A stretch of 64,000 nt of DNA from Cafeteria roenbergensis (taxonomy: Eukaryota; Sar; Bigyra; Bicosoecida; Cafeteriaceae). The stretch spans positions 1-64,000 of the forward strand of contig VLTN01000080.1 of assembly GCA_008330645.1 (NCBI GenBank). The letters are read 5' to 3'. Positions 46,568 through 56,717 of the stretch are shown piece after piece. Each line of letters opens with the position of its first letter. Positions within the stretch are counted from its first letter, which is position 1. Made by a program: the position numbers and the translations under genes. The notes beneath the pieces are model-generated. The model was not told the origin of the DNA. It searched no databases and was given only the letters and a program-made list of their open reading frames with translations.

Positions 46568-47818
46568 TCAGGCCCGCCGCTGCTCGCGAACCAGCACCAG
46601 CGCCCCTCGAGCCTCGATGCCAAGCTGCCCCAGCGTTTGGCGCCCGCGCGACACGCGCCCGCCCTCCACTCCCGGCGCCGCGGTTTCCCCTTGGAGCGCA
46701 AAGTCTCGCCACGAGCAGAGCGTCCTCCTGGGCAGGAACGTGCACACCTCCCAGCCCTCCATGCCGTGAACCAGGCTTGCCGACGCGGCTGCGTGCTCGC
46801 GCTCCTCCGACCCGGCCCTTCCCTCAGCGGCCGCCAGCTCCAGCCAGTCCATCAGCGCCTGAAGGGTCGTCGCTGGGGTCACTTGGCGTGTCAGCCTCCC
46901 GCCCAACCCTCCATTGAGGCGCACGGCGAGTGCGAATGGGCCCTCCCCGCCCCCCCCACGCGCCCCCCCGCTGGCTCGCCCACGGGCTGCTGCCACGCGC
47001 TGCTCGGTGCGCGTCTGCCTGAGCTCTGCCGCGTCCATCTTGGCGGCATCAAGCGCCGCGTTGCGGGCGTAAACGGCGTCCTGTTGCGCTCGAACTGCGG
47101 CCGAGTCCGAGGGGACGCTACGCGCCGCCGGGGTGGCAGCGGGCGCGGCTGCCGTCGGCAAACGCGGCGGTTGTGTTGCTTGCACTGCGCCTGCGGCGGC
47201 GTCCACGGCGGCGTCGGCGGTGGCGCTTGCAGCGGCGCTTGCAGCGAGCGCCCGAGCGGATCTGCCAGACGCGGCTTGAGCGGCCAGCGTCCTTGCGGGT
47301 GGACCCCTAGCCCGCGCAGCGGCTCTGCTCGCAGCGAGCGCGGCGGTGGCGCGCTGGCCGGACACACGGCGTGCTGCGGCGGAGGACGGGTCGGCTGCAA
47401 GGTCCTTGGCTTCCTTGGCCTCCCGCTCGACACGCTTGCGCGCGAGGGACTCCTGGGCCCGGGCTGTGGTGGCCGCGCGCAGGTCGCGCTCACGACGGGC
47501 CATTGCCTCGCGCTGCCGGGCTCGCAGCGTGGCCGGGTCCGCGGGCGCCGATTCGACGCTTCCGTCGGGCTTGGGCCCAGTTGCCGCGGACACAATGCCG
47601 AGGACGACGCCCCTGACCGGCCCCCACAGCGCTAGAACCAGCACCAGCAGCACGAGACACATTCCAAGCGCTTCGCGGTGCCGCACAACGGCGTCCCGCG
47701 CCAGGTCGAACAACTGGCGAGCGTTCCACGCGCTTGGAATTTCGGCATCCGCAGCGAACGTGGCCGCGCCGCCCATGTCCGCGGGGCTGGGGACTGCGGG
47801 CACCTCTTGCTGCTCCAT
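46568..47818 (-). CDS. Membrane UBX-domain protein
   Basis: Single exon, 416 residues, ATG 47818 and TGA 46568-46570. N-terminus MEQQEVPAV, one strong hydrophobic helix at about 51-76 (LGMCLVLLVLVLALWG), then a long Arg/Ala/Glu-rich helical stretch (80-290). The C-terminal UBX fold follows (about 300-416): LNGGLGGRLTRQVTP, the turn TFLPRRTL in place of the usual FPR signature, and a last strand LGIEARGALVLVRE. UBX domains bind the AAA ATPase Cdc48/p97. A membrane anchor plus UBX suggests recruitment of Cdc48 to the ER or another membrane for protein extraction. No UBA or UAS domain is visible, so it does not match FAF2 closely. Confidence 0.75.
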   Translation of the reverse strand: MEQQEVPAVPSPADMGGAATFAADAEIPSAWNARQLFDLARDAVVRHREALGMCLVLLVLVLALWGPVRGVVLGIVSAATGPKPDGSVESAPADPATLRARQREAMARRERDLRAATTARAQESLARKRVEREAKEAKDLAADPSSAAARRVSGQRATAALAASRAAARARGPPARTLAAQAASGRSARALAASAAASATADAAVDAAAGAVQATQPPRLPTAAAPAATPAARSVPSDSAAVRAQQDAVYARNAALDAAKMDAAELRQTRTEQRVAAARGRASGGARGGGGEGPFALAVRLNGGLGGRLTRQVTPATTLQALMDWLELAAAEGRAGSEEREHAAASASLVHGMEGWEVCTFLPRRTLCSWRDFALQGETAAPGVEGGRVSRGRQTLGQLGIEARGALVLVREQRRA

Positions 47819-48122
47819 TGCAGCGCCCGAGCGAGCGAGCGGGCACGACCCAGCCGCCCTGAAGGGCGAGTGGCGCGGCGCAGCGGATGCTGCTGGCCGA
47901 GTGGTTGCTCTGCAGCTGCGGCAGCGCGGCGCTGCCCGCGCGTGCAGCTGGCTTGCAAGCAGCGTGGCGTGAATCGCTGGCCCGAACGCTCGGCCGCGGC
48001 GTGCAGCAGTCTGTGGAGAGCGTGCGCGGTGTGCAGCAGTCTGTTTTGCAAGCCCGTGTGAGGCGCACGCCCCTGAGCTGAAGCGCGCCCGGAGCAACAC
48101 ACGCACTGCTCGCTTGAGCGGC
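47819..48122. other. Short intergenic region
   Basis: About 300 bases between the UBX start and the UTP25 stop on the same strand. A direct repeat GTGCAGCAGTCTGT occurs near 48002 and 48030. No gene seen. Confidence 0.45.
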
Positions 48123-50449
48123 TCAGTCTGACTCGTTGACGAACACAAACGTGGACCGGGTGGAGGCGGCCGACGCCTTGGAGGCAGCGCGGAGCCGCGC
48201 CTTGGCGCTGGCCGCCGCGGCCTCGGCCGGGGCCTGCTCCAGCATGCTCTGCAGGCGGGCGGAGCCGACGATGCGCTCGAGGTGCGCGGCCTCGTAGCGG
48301 TCGAAGAGCAGCAAGGACGAGACCGCGTGGTCCTGGGCCGCGGCGGCCGCGAGCGAGTTGAGGGCGTCCACGTACGTTGCTTCGAGGCGGGGCGTGCCGT
48401 AGAAGATTACGTGACGGGTTGCCTTGATGGTGATGCGGTTGAAGTGGCACCACCGCTCGTTCGTGAGGAGGATGGGAGCGGCGCCCTGCTTGAACAGGCC
48501 GCGCGCCCGGGACACGTCCTTGTTGTCGCTGTGCTCGGAGATGGGCGCGAATTCGACGTCCTCTCTATCGAGCAGGTTCCGCAGCCGGACGTACTCGAGC
48601 GACGAGGAGGCGATGATGAGCGTGTACTGCTGCGTTCCGGCCTCGCGCGTGGCCGCGGCGCGGAGACGGGGCAGTACCACGCGCTGGAAGAAGGCCAGGC
48701 GGGCGTCTGCCTGGGCGGCCAGCGAGGGCGCCGGAACGCGCTGGAACACCTGCCGCAGCACAGGCACCACGCGGCCCACGGCGCCCTGGTAGAGCCACCG
48801 AACCTCCGCCCAGCCGCGCTCGGGCGCGCACTGCTGCCGCATCCACGCGGTCAGGTCAGGGTCCGCTCGGTCCGACAGCACGATCGTCTGCCTGCGGTTT
48901 CGCGCCAGGCCGTCCAGGTCGGCGAGCCTTACCCTGCCAATGTCCGTGCCCCGTGAGAGCTCCGGCTTGCAGTTGAGCATCCTTCCAAGCTGCTCCATGT
49001 GCTCCCAGTTCTGCTGCAGCAGCGCCTGCGCCCCGTCGACCAGCACCATCTCCACTGAGGAGAGGAAGTCCTTGGCCCCGGCCTTGCCGCCGTCGTCGCC
49101 GCCAGCCTTGGCGATGGCGAGGCGGACGCCGAGGGGGCTGGCTACGATAATGTCCGACGCATAAAAGTCTGCGTAGAGTTTGGACCGCTTGCGGCCGACC
49201 TGCAGTCCGACCCTGAAGGCGTCGTCGATGTTTCCGTTGAACATCAGGCGGTGGTCAGACGGAGGGACGCTGTGTCGCTCAATGCGCCGCCGGTCCTTCC
49301 GGTCGAAACAGCTCAAGTCTAGGCCGTCGAGCAACAAACGACCGCTCGCGTCCATGGGAAACTCCGTGAAACCGCCGTCGGCCCCCGCCCCAGCCGCATC
49401 ATCGTCGTCACCACCGCTGCCGGCCTCGCCATCCTCGTCGCCCTCGTCGTCAGCTGACCCGTCAGCTGACCCGGTGCCCCGCCGCTTGGGCGCAGCCAGC
49501 CCCAGCGCCCTCCGCAGAGCCTTCTGGTTGACCGCCGGCGGCGCCGGTGGCGCCAGCGCCGCCGCGACCGAGTCCACGCACGACCGGGCAACGTCGCGAA
49601 ACCGCCAGTCGTGCGAGTGCTCTGCCACAGGCGCCGTGGCAGAGCCCGGCAGGGCGTCCTCATCGCCAAACTCGCGCAAGAACCGCTTCAGATTAGCCAC
49701 CTCTCGCCCAGGGAGCAGAGCCAGCATCTGCCGCACCAGCAGCAGCGCCCGGTGCCGGGTCGGACAGATGACCAACACTCGCGGGCGGGTCATGCCCTGG
49801 TCACGGTAAGCCTCCCCGCTGGCAGCCGCAACGTCACCGGCGGCTTCCAGCGCCGTCAGCCCAGCGGCGGGACCCCGCGGGCGCTTTGACGCCGACTGGC
49901 TGGCAGAGCCACCGCGATCCTTCCTACCACGCTTCTTCGATCGCCCACCAGCCCCAGTGCCGCCGCCGCCGCCACCACTGCCAGCGGCGCTGCCAGACTC
50001 CGCCTCCGCATCTGACTCCGCCTCCGCCTCCGCGTCACCGTCACCGCCACCGTCGCTCTCACCGTCGCTGTCGCTGTCGCCAGCGTCCAGCTCTGCCAGC
50101 TCTGCCTCGCGTTGCTCCAGCAGGGAGAGCGTCTTCGCGGCTCCACCACCGCTCGCCTGGGCGGCCCGCGCCAAGCCATCGGCGGAACGTTTCTCCGCCT
50201 TGTCGGCCCTTCGTTTCACCGCTTGCTGGTGCAGAGCCGTGTTGTGGCGCCGCACCCGCTCCCGCGCAGTCACGACGTGGTCGACCACGTGCAGAGCCAG
50301 CACGGAGCGAAGTGAGGCGTCGCTTTGCCACGTCCACGCAAGGTTGGCCACGTCGTGATAGCTGCGAAGGTGTCGCCACACCAGCTGCTGCAGCGGGGAC
50401 ATGAAACCGCGCTCCCCACAGGCCTCCATGGCGCCGGAGGCCGCGGCGG

Positions 50450-50490
<41 letters not shown>

Positions 50491-51354
50491 TGCGTCGTCT
50501 CAGCGCCGTCAACTGGCGCCGTCCCTGCTGCCGCCGCCTCTGCCGCTGCCAGCGCCCGAGACGCCGCCTCCGCATCGGCGAGCAGCGCCGCCGCCTCGGC
50601 CTCCGCCTCCTCCGCCTCCGCGCGCTTGCGCCGGCGCCGCCACCGCTTCCTCGCCGCGGCGGAGTCCGCATGCGCAAACTCCGCACCGGGCCCGATGTCG
50701 GCGTCGTCGGCGTCCGCTGCCGCCTCCTCCTCCTCCGCCTCCAACTCCGCGGCCAGTGCACCGGGCAGAGCGGCGGCGGCAGCCGATGAGGAATCAGCCG
50801 TCAAGCCAAACCCTGACTCTGACCCGGACCCGCGGAGCGCCGACGCCGCCTCGTCCGGGTGCGGCAAAACGTTTTGCCGGGCCCAGAGCTGCGCCACGCG
50901 GCGTTTCACACCCCCCTCCCGGGGCAGGGACACGTCCACCAAGCGCCCTGCGAAGCCGAGAGGGCCGTCTGCGGAGCGACCCCGCGTGTCAGCTGACCGC
51001 CTCGCCGCGGCGCGCAGCCGCTCTTCCAGACCGCAGAGGGGGTCCCCCGCCGCCGCGGACGCGGATACCACCACTCCCGTGGCCAGCGACGCCGCGTGCC
51101 TGCCCCCAACCTCGGCCAGCGGCATCGGGTCCGGGCAGAGCTGCGAAACCGCGGCCGGCCGGCGGGACGAGTTTGCGTTGCCAGTGGCGCGCACAGCCGA
51201 CGCCTTGTGGGTGGAGTCGCCCCCGCCAAAGGCTGGCTCCCACTGAGAGGGGCACGGCGGCGGGATGGGCAGAGTCGTCACGCCGGCCGCGGAGCCCGCC
51301 GCCGCGTCAGCGTCGGCGTCGGTGTCAGCGTCAGCCCCGGCTGCTGCTGCTGCT

Positions 51355-51388
<34 letters not shown>

Positions 51389-51899
51389 AGGAGGAGGAGG
51401 AGCTTGCAGATGCTGGCGATGCCGATGAGGACTTCGATGAGGGGCCGGTCGCCGCAGTCGTGACGGCCGCTGGAGCGGCAGAGGCCGCAGCCGGCTCGGC
51501 AGCGCGGCGAGCCGCCGAGCCAGCGGACGGCTTTCCGTCGCGGGCAGAGCGGCGGACGCGGGGAACCGCGCTGGCAAGGCTGTCCACGAGGCTGCTGAAC
51601 GCCTCAGCGGTCGATGCGCCGGGGCCGGCGCCCTCGTCGTCGGAGTCGGCCTCGGCCTCGAGCTCGCGCTCTGCAGCCTCCTTTGCCGCAGCAGCCTCCG
51701 CCAGTTGGCGCCGCTGCCGCACAAACGACGAGCCGCGCAGGGCGGACGAGTCGATTGCTGCCTCCACAGCGCGGGCGGCCGCCCCGTCGATGGCGCCTAC
51801 GTTCTCGCGGGCACGAGACCGCTTGGCTTCCTCTTTGCGCGCGTACCGCGCGCGCGCGCGCTGCACCTTGTTTCCCGCATGGGGGTTCCGGCCCGGCAT
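48123..51899 (-). CDS. UTP25: U3 snoRNA-associated protein 25 (UTP25)
   Basis: Nucleolar factor of the small-subunit processome, required for early 18S rRNA processing; helicase-like fold without the usual ATPase motifs. Single exon of 1,258 residues. ATG 51899 was chosen because the following MPGRNPHAGNK and basic stretch fit the family start. C-terminal family blocks: RPRVLVICPTRHRALLLVRQ, MFNGNIDDAFRVGLQVGRK, LYADFYASDIIVASPLGVRL, VLVDGAQALLQQNWEHM, RNRRQTIVLSDR, YTLIIASSSLEYVRLRN and FYGTPRLEATYVDAL. The protein is much longer than the roughly 750 residues of animal UTP25, owing to acidic, poly-Ala and Ser/Gly runs in the N-terminal half (GCG and GCC repeats near 51355-51390 and 50450-50490). 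Confidence 0.9.
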
Positions 51900-52074
51900 T
51901 GCAACGCGCCGTGCCCTCGTACCCAGCCGCGCAGGTTGCGCAAGCACGAGTGGTCTGGCGCCCTGGGCGCGCGCTTTGCTGCCGCCGCCACACAACAAAG
52001 ACAGGGCTCTGCCGTGCCTGGCCAAGTATTCAACATTTCGCAAGCATGGCGCCGCGGCGGCCCGAACGGCGCGT

Positions 52075-54086
52075 CTAGAGGAGCCTGTCGGGGTCGGTGC
52101 ACGTGAAGAACGTGTGGATCTTCTCGGAGAGGGCGCGCTGCTGGGAGCGGGGCCCCATGCAGTCCTGCAGAAGCAGGGGCGCGCTGGCGCCCGCGGCGCG
52201 AAACGCGCTTGAGAGGGCTGCGAGCGTGGGGTATTTGAGCACCACGTGCGCTGCGCGCTGCGCGCTCATGCCGGGAATGCTCTGCAGCACCGCGAAGCAC
52301 ACCTCCCGGACGTCCTTGTCCGTCCGGCGCGCGCCGCCGCCCCCGGAGGCACCGCCCGCGCCGAACCCGCCGCCGCCGCCCCTGCCACGGCCGCGCCCAT
52401 GCCCGCGCCCGCGCCCCCACCCTCCTCCTCGGCCGCCCGCGCCTCCCCCGCCCCTGCCGCCCTGTGCCGCCTCCTGGCCGTCGCCACCGAGGCTCGCTGT
52501 GTCGCTCAGCGGCGTGCTGGCACCGTCGGACGGGGCAGCCATTCGCACCACCTCCCCCGTGCCACACAGCGGCATGGGCTCCAGCTCTGCCGGGTCCAGC
52601 CCCATCTTGGCGAGCACGGAGCTCAGAGACGGCATGCGCGTCTTGTGGCTGGCTGCCATGGCCTGAGGCTGCTGCTTCGCCGGCGCCTCGGCGGCGGCGC
52701 GTGTGAGCCCCACAACCTCATCCGCCAGCTGCGATGGTGTGTCGACGAACACGGTGTCGACGTCCTCCGCCACAAGCAGCTCTGCCCTCAGGTCCAGCAG
52801 CGACTGCGGAGACACGACGGCGCCGCAGGCGGGGCCGCGCTGCGCCGCCACCACCGCCCGCGACACCCCCTCGCTAAGCAGCAGCAGCCGCACGCTGGGG
52901 GGCAGAGCCGCCTTCGCTGCAATCACCCGCTGGCGCAACGGCTCTGCGCCGGGCACTCGAAGGGCGGTCACCACCTCGCTCGCTGACACGAACAGGGCTG
53001 CCATGGGCTCCAGACACCGCGTCTCGCTCATCGTGCCGTCCGGCTGCGCCACCCTGCGAAGCAAGCAAGCAAGCAAGCGCACCGCGCACCATCAGCGGGC
53101 GAACGGGGGGGCCTGGCGAATGCGAACGCCGCGTCAACGACTAGCAGCGCTGAGCCAGCGACACGGGCACCAGCCCCGTTCGCCGCCACCCCAGCGGCAG
53201 TGGCAGGGTACCGATGGCAGGGTGTCTCTGATCCTGCCTGGCTGCCTGGCTGCCTGCCTGGCTGCCTGGCTGCCTGCCTGGCTGCCTGCCTGCCTGGCTG
53301 GCTGCCTGGCTGCCTGCCTCCGGGGGGGTCTCACTGTCGCGTCCAGACGATGAGCCCGGCGACTGAGGCAATCGTCCTCCCGGCAGCGCCCGACGGCTCG
53401 TGCCGGAACCCCCTGCCGTCCTTGGCGAACGCTGTTGCGATGGCGCGCGCGAGCGAGTCGAAGGCCCCAACGCGGGCCTCGTCCCGCACCGGAACGAGCG
53501 CATCCGGCAGCACGCAGCACAGTTCCCGGTGGGCAAAGGCGCCAGCCCGCTGCCGTGCCCAGTGCCGCTCCAGCCGCTTATCCGCCGCCACCGCCGCCCG
53601 CGTACTTCCGCCCTCGGAGGCGCCGCGCCGCAGAGGCGCCGCAGCGCCGGCTGCGGCCCCCAAGCCTGCAGCACCGCCGGTGCCGGCCGAGCCACCTGCC
53701 GCACCGCGCGGGAGCGCTTGGCGGGGAGGCGACACCACCTGCGCCGGGGCCGACGCCGCCCGCTCCACAACAGGGCGCGGCCCCGGCCCAGAACAAAAGC
53801 CGTCCGCCGTCGCTGCTGCAGCGGCGGCCCGCGGCTTGCCGGGCAGCCTGGCTTGCAGCACGCCAAACACGCCGTCGTCGTCGTCGCCGAGCTGGTCGTC
53901 TTCCTCGCTCGCCGCTCCATCGCTGTCAGAGAGCGAGCCGTCGAGGCCTGCCAAGAAACGCTGCGCCCGGCTTGTCCCGATTTCGACTACCTCGGGGCTC
54001 CGGGCGCGCTTTGGCTTGCGAGCAGATGCCGGGCCAACGTCGCTGCTGTCGTCCAGCACGATTGGGCCGCCGCTGGGCTCACCCAT
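52075..54086 (-). CDS. EME1: EME1-like structure-specific endonuclease subunit
   Basis: Two exons, 53335-54086 and 52075-53053, with a GTGAG donor and GCAG acceptor; 576 residues. EME1 is the non-catalytic partner of MUS81, cutting branched DNA at stalled forks and recombination joints. Acidic, Ser-rich N-terminus, then an ERCC4-like nuclease fold (LCCVLPDALVP; FRHEPSGAAGRTIASVAGLIV across to the junction TRQVAQPDG). The DTVFVDTPSQLADEVVGL block and the family EAP-K turn follow. There is no ERK catalytic triplet, as expected for EME1. The end is a helix-hairpin-helix domain (IPGMSAQRAAHVVLKYPTLA, RSQQRALSEKIHTFF). An RGG-like Gly/Arg-rich insert lies at about 52325-52460. FANCM or XPF-type relatives are less likely given domain order and size. 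Confidence 0.75.
53054..53334 (-). repeat. EME1 intron with simple repeats
   Basis: The 281-base intron holds GCAAGCAAGCAAGCAAG near 53060-53078 and a CTGCCTGGCTGC tract at about 53234-53320, an irregular four- and eight-base tandem repeat. It begins gtgaga on the minus strand and ends cgcag. Confidence 0.85.
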
Positions 54087-54409
54087 CGCGCTGGCACCGC
54101 ACGCAGGCAAGCTTCAGATCACGGGGCCCAGCGTGGCGCTGCTCTGTGCGCGCCCCGGCCGGCCTGGGCCGGAGGCTCTCGGTTTGGACGCGGGGCAGAG
54201 CAGCAGGCGCCACAGGTGCAACAGGCGCGTCCCAAGAGCAGGGGCTGCGGCGTGGGGGAGTGTGTCTTGTGTTGCTGCGGCTGGACCCGGGGCGTGGCGG
54301 GCGCCTGTCGAGCGCTGCGCATCGGGGCTCGCCTGGGTTTGGGCTGGGTGCGCTCAAACGCTGGATTGGCACGCGAGCGCAGCTCAAGCCGCCCAACGCG
54401 TCAACGCAC
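54087..54409. other. Short intergenic region
   Basis: About 320 bases between the EME1 start and the methyltransferase stop, same strand. No gene or repeat recognised. Confidence 0.45.
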
Positions 54410-56077
54410 TCACGCCGCGAACGGCTCCTCGTCGCCCTTGCGCCACTGCACGGCGTGCGCGTCAATTTGCTCAAAGGGCGCGGTGATGCCGCGCTCTTTG
54501 CGGAACTGGTCGACTGCGCGCTTGCAGCCGGGAAAGCTGCCGTAGTCGTCGACGATGCAGAATCCCCGCGGCGAGAGGCGCTCGTACGCGCCCTCGAGCG
54601 CCGTCCACGTGGACTCGTACGTGTCACCGTCCAGCCTGAGCACTGCGACGGCCCTGAGCGCGGGGTGGCCGTCCGGCCACATGCGCTTGCTCGAGTCGAG
54701 GCTTGCGCTGAAGAACCCTCTGAGGAAGACCACGTTGTCGTCCAGAAGCCCCAGGCGGGCGAAGTGGCTGCGAACGCGGTGCAGCCCCGCGCTCACGCGC
54801 GTGCGAACGGGCACGTCGGGGTGGCCGGCCGCCTCCATGACGCAGCGCGCCCACCGCACCAGAGCGGGATCAAGATCGCCCTTGTCAGTCATCTTCGGGA
54901 AGGACCTCACGCCGTCCGGCATGACCGCGTCCACGGTGCGCATCACGCTCTGCAGGAGGGAGTCCGGCAGCATCAGCGCCATTGCGCGAAGGGCGTGGAC
55001 GGCGGCCCAGTTCGCCACGCGGCTGGCAAGCGGTCTCTCGCTGGCCGGGACAAAGTCCTCCGCCGCCGGGGGCACGAACGTGTCGGCGCAGAGCACGCGG
55101 CGCGCGTCGGGCCCGGCGTCCGCGCCCTTGGCCCTGAGAACGGCCTTCGCCGCCACGGCCGCGCCCCCGAAGAGCACTCCGCACTCCAGCACGTCCCCGG
55201 CCACGCCCTCCGCCACCACGCTCTCCACCGCCTCCTGCAGCTTGGCCAGCCGCCTGATGCCCACCCAGCTCATCGCGTCGCGGGGCTCGTCGGCGCCCAC
55301 TACGCGGTGCGCGAGGCTGAATCCGTTGGACGGGTAGAGCCGCCCGTCGGCTGCGTAGGCGATTCGGGCGGGGTCCTGGTACACGCAGCCGGACACCACC
55401 CGCCGGACCATGTCGGCGTAAAGAGCCGCCGCGTCGCCTGACGCCACCTGGCCCAGCCCGTGGGCCGCGTAGACGGCCGGAACGACGTCAGCGGGCACAG
55501 CAGCGGCTGTCGCACCCGCAGCGGCAGCGGCAGCGGCGGAGCCCGGGGCGCCCGAGCCGCCAACAGCCTCGGGGTCGAAGCGCTTGCCCGAGGCGCCCAG
55601 CACAACAGTGGGGCGCAGCGGGTCGATGGCGCTGCGCTCCGCGTTGTCCAGGTCCTCGGCGCCGTCGCAGTACTGGGCGGCCGGAGCGCCCGGCTCGCGG
55701 GGCAAAAAGCTCCCCGTCTTTCCGAGGGATGCGACAGCCTCGCTGCTGGCGGCACTTGCATCGTCGATCGAGGGGGGCGGGCCGACGAGCGCGAGAGGCT
55801 GCCGGCGGCCGAGCAGTGCCAGCGACGCAGCAACGAACGCCACGGCCGTCAGCACGTGCAGCGCCGCAGAAGCCCCATACGGGGCACTTGCTGTCTCGGG
55901 GTTCGCGCCCGCTTCCAAGAAAGCGCTGCCGGCCTTGTAGAGGGCGCCGGCAAGGCGGCTGGCGTTCCAGTGGAGCCAGAAAGCCGCCGGCACCAGCACG
56001 CACAGCCACTCCACGGCCCGGCGCGTGAACACCTTGGCGCGCGCTTGCTCCTGCGGCACGCCAGACCCGGACGCCAT
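54410..56077 (-). CDS. TylF-type O-methyltransferase with N-terminal membrane region
   Basis: Single exon of 555 residues from ATG 56077; upstream in-frame ATGs (for example 56566) would add sequence without family resemblance. The C-terminal half is a TylF/macrocin O-methyltransferase domain (about 275-555): SWVGIRRLAKLQEAVESVV, then the SAM loop GDVLECGVLFGGA and CADTFVPP. The acidic motif block is FSASLDSSKRMWPD, followed by AVLRLDGDTYESTWTALEGA, GFCIVDDYGSFPGCKRAVDQF and RKERGIT. In bacteria this family methylates sugars of macrolides and related compounds. Two hydrophobic helices near residues 22-40 and 68-90 suggest membrane anchoring. An Ala-rich linker lies at about 190-215. The substrate here is unknown. 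Confidence 0.85.
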   Translation of the reverse strand: MASGSGVPQEQARAKVFTRRAVEWLCVLVPAAFWLHWNASRLAGALYKAGSAFLEAGANPETASAPYGASAALHVLTAVAFVAASLALLGRRQPLALVGPPPSIDDASAASSEAVASLGKTGSFLPREPGAPAAQYCDGAEDLDNAERSAIDPLRPTVVLGASGKRFDPEAVGGSGAPGSAAAAAAAGATAAAVPADVVPAVYAAHGLGQVASGDAAALYADMVRRVVSGCVYQDPARIAYAADGRLYPSNGFSLAHRVVGADEPRDAMSWVGIRRLAKLQEAVESVVAEGVAGDVLECGVLFGGAAVAAKAVLRAKGADAGPDARRVLCADTFVPPAAEDFVPASERPLASRVANWAAVHALRAMALMLPDSLLQSVMRTVDAVMPDGVRSFPKMTDKGDLDPALVRWARCVMEAAGHPDVPVRTRVSAGLHRVRSHFARLGLLDDNVVFLRGFFSASLDSSKRMWPDGHPALRAVAVLRLDGDTYESTWTALEGAYERLSPRGFCIVDDYGSFPGCKRAVDQFRKERGITAPFEQIDAHAVQWRKGDEEPFAA

Positions 56078-56567
56078 CGAACCGCCTGCGCTCCTGGGGT
56101 GCACGTCGCCCCGACTCGGGCGGCCATTGGCGCCTTTTTGTTGAACCTCCTGGCAGAGCCCACCCGGACCACCCCACGTCGCACACGGCCGCAGACAGTC
56201 GCGTGCTGGAACAGCGGGGCTGCTGCGCACAGGCGTGTGGTCTGGTGCAGCGGCGGCGACCGTGCCCGTTCCAGTGGGCGCGGTGGCGGGGGACACGGAG
56301 TTCATCGGTAAATGTCGCGTGCGGAGTTGTGACTCCTCGAAACGGCTCGGCGCTGCCCAGCCGCTTGCGACTGCGGCGCCCGATGTGCGCGGCCGCGCCT
56401 GAGCGTGACAGCAACGTCGGCTCGCTTGTGGGACGTGCCGCTGCGCAAGAATCATCCTTTTTTTACTCCCGCGCTCCGCGTGAGGTTTCCCACCGCGCAA
56501 GCACCGTGGCCTCTCTGCCACGCGAGCGGGACAAGGCCTCGGTCCCTCGCGCGTTGATTGACACATT

Positions 56568-56631
<64 letters not shown>

Positions 56632-56717
56632 CGCAGACACACACACACACACAGGGGGAGAGAGGGCGAGCGGCCCGCGAGCACGGGCCGCCAATTCCGT
56701 CTCGACTGGCGGGCCCG
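56078..56717. other. Intergenic with dinucleotide repeats
   Basis: Contains (GA)n at about 56571-56624, followed within 12 bases by (AC)n at about 56636-56654. No gene supported. It separates the methyltransferase start from the ATR stop on the same strand. Confidence 0.6.
56571..56654. repeat. GA and CA microsatellites
   Basis: About 27 GA units, then a short CAGACACGCAGAC linker, then about nine AC units. It lies 3' of the ATR gene. Confidence 0.95.

Noticed and set aside
53234-53320. Protein-coding reading of the CTGCCTGG repeats
   Set aside because: The tract lies inside the EME1 intron defined by GTGAG and GCAG sites; the translation is a pure Leu/Pro/Cys/Trp repeat.
56636-56654. CA repeat as a possible telomere-like or CRISPR-like array
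   Set aside because: A simple dinucleotide tract with no spacers or telomere unit.
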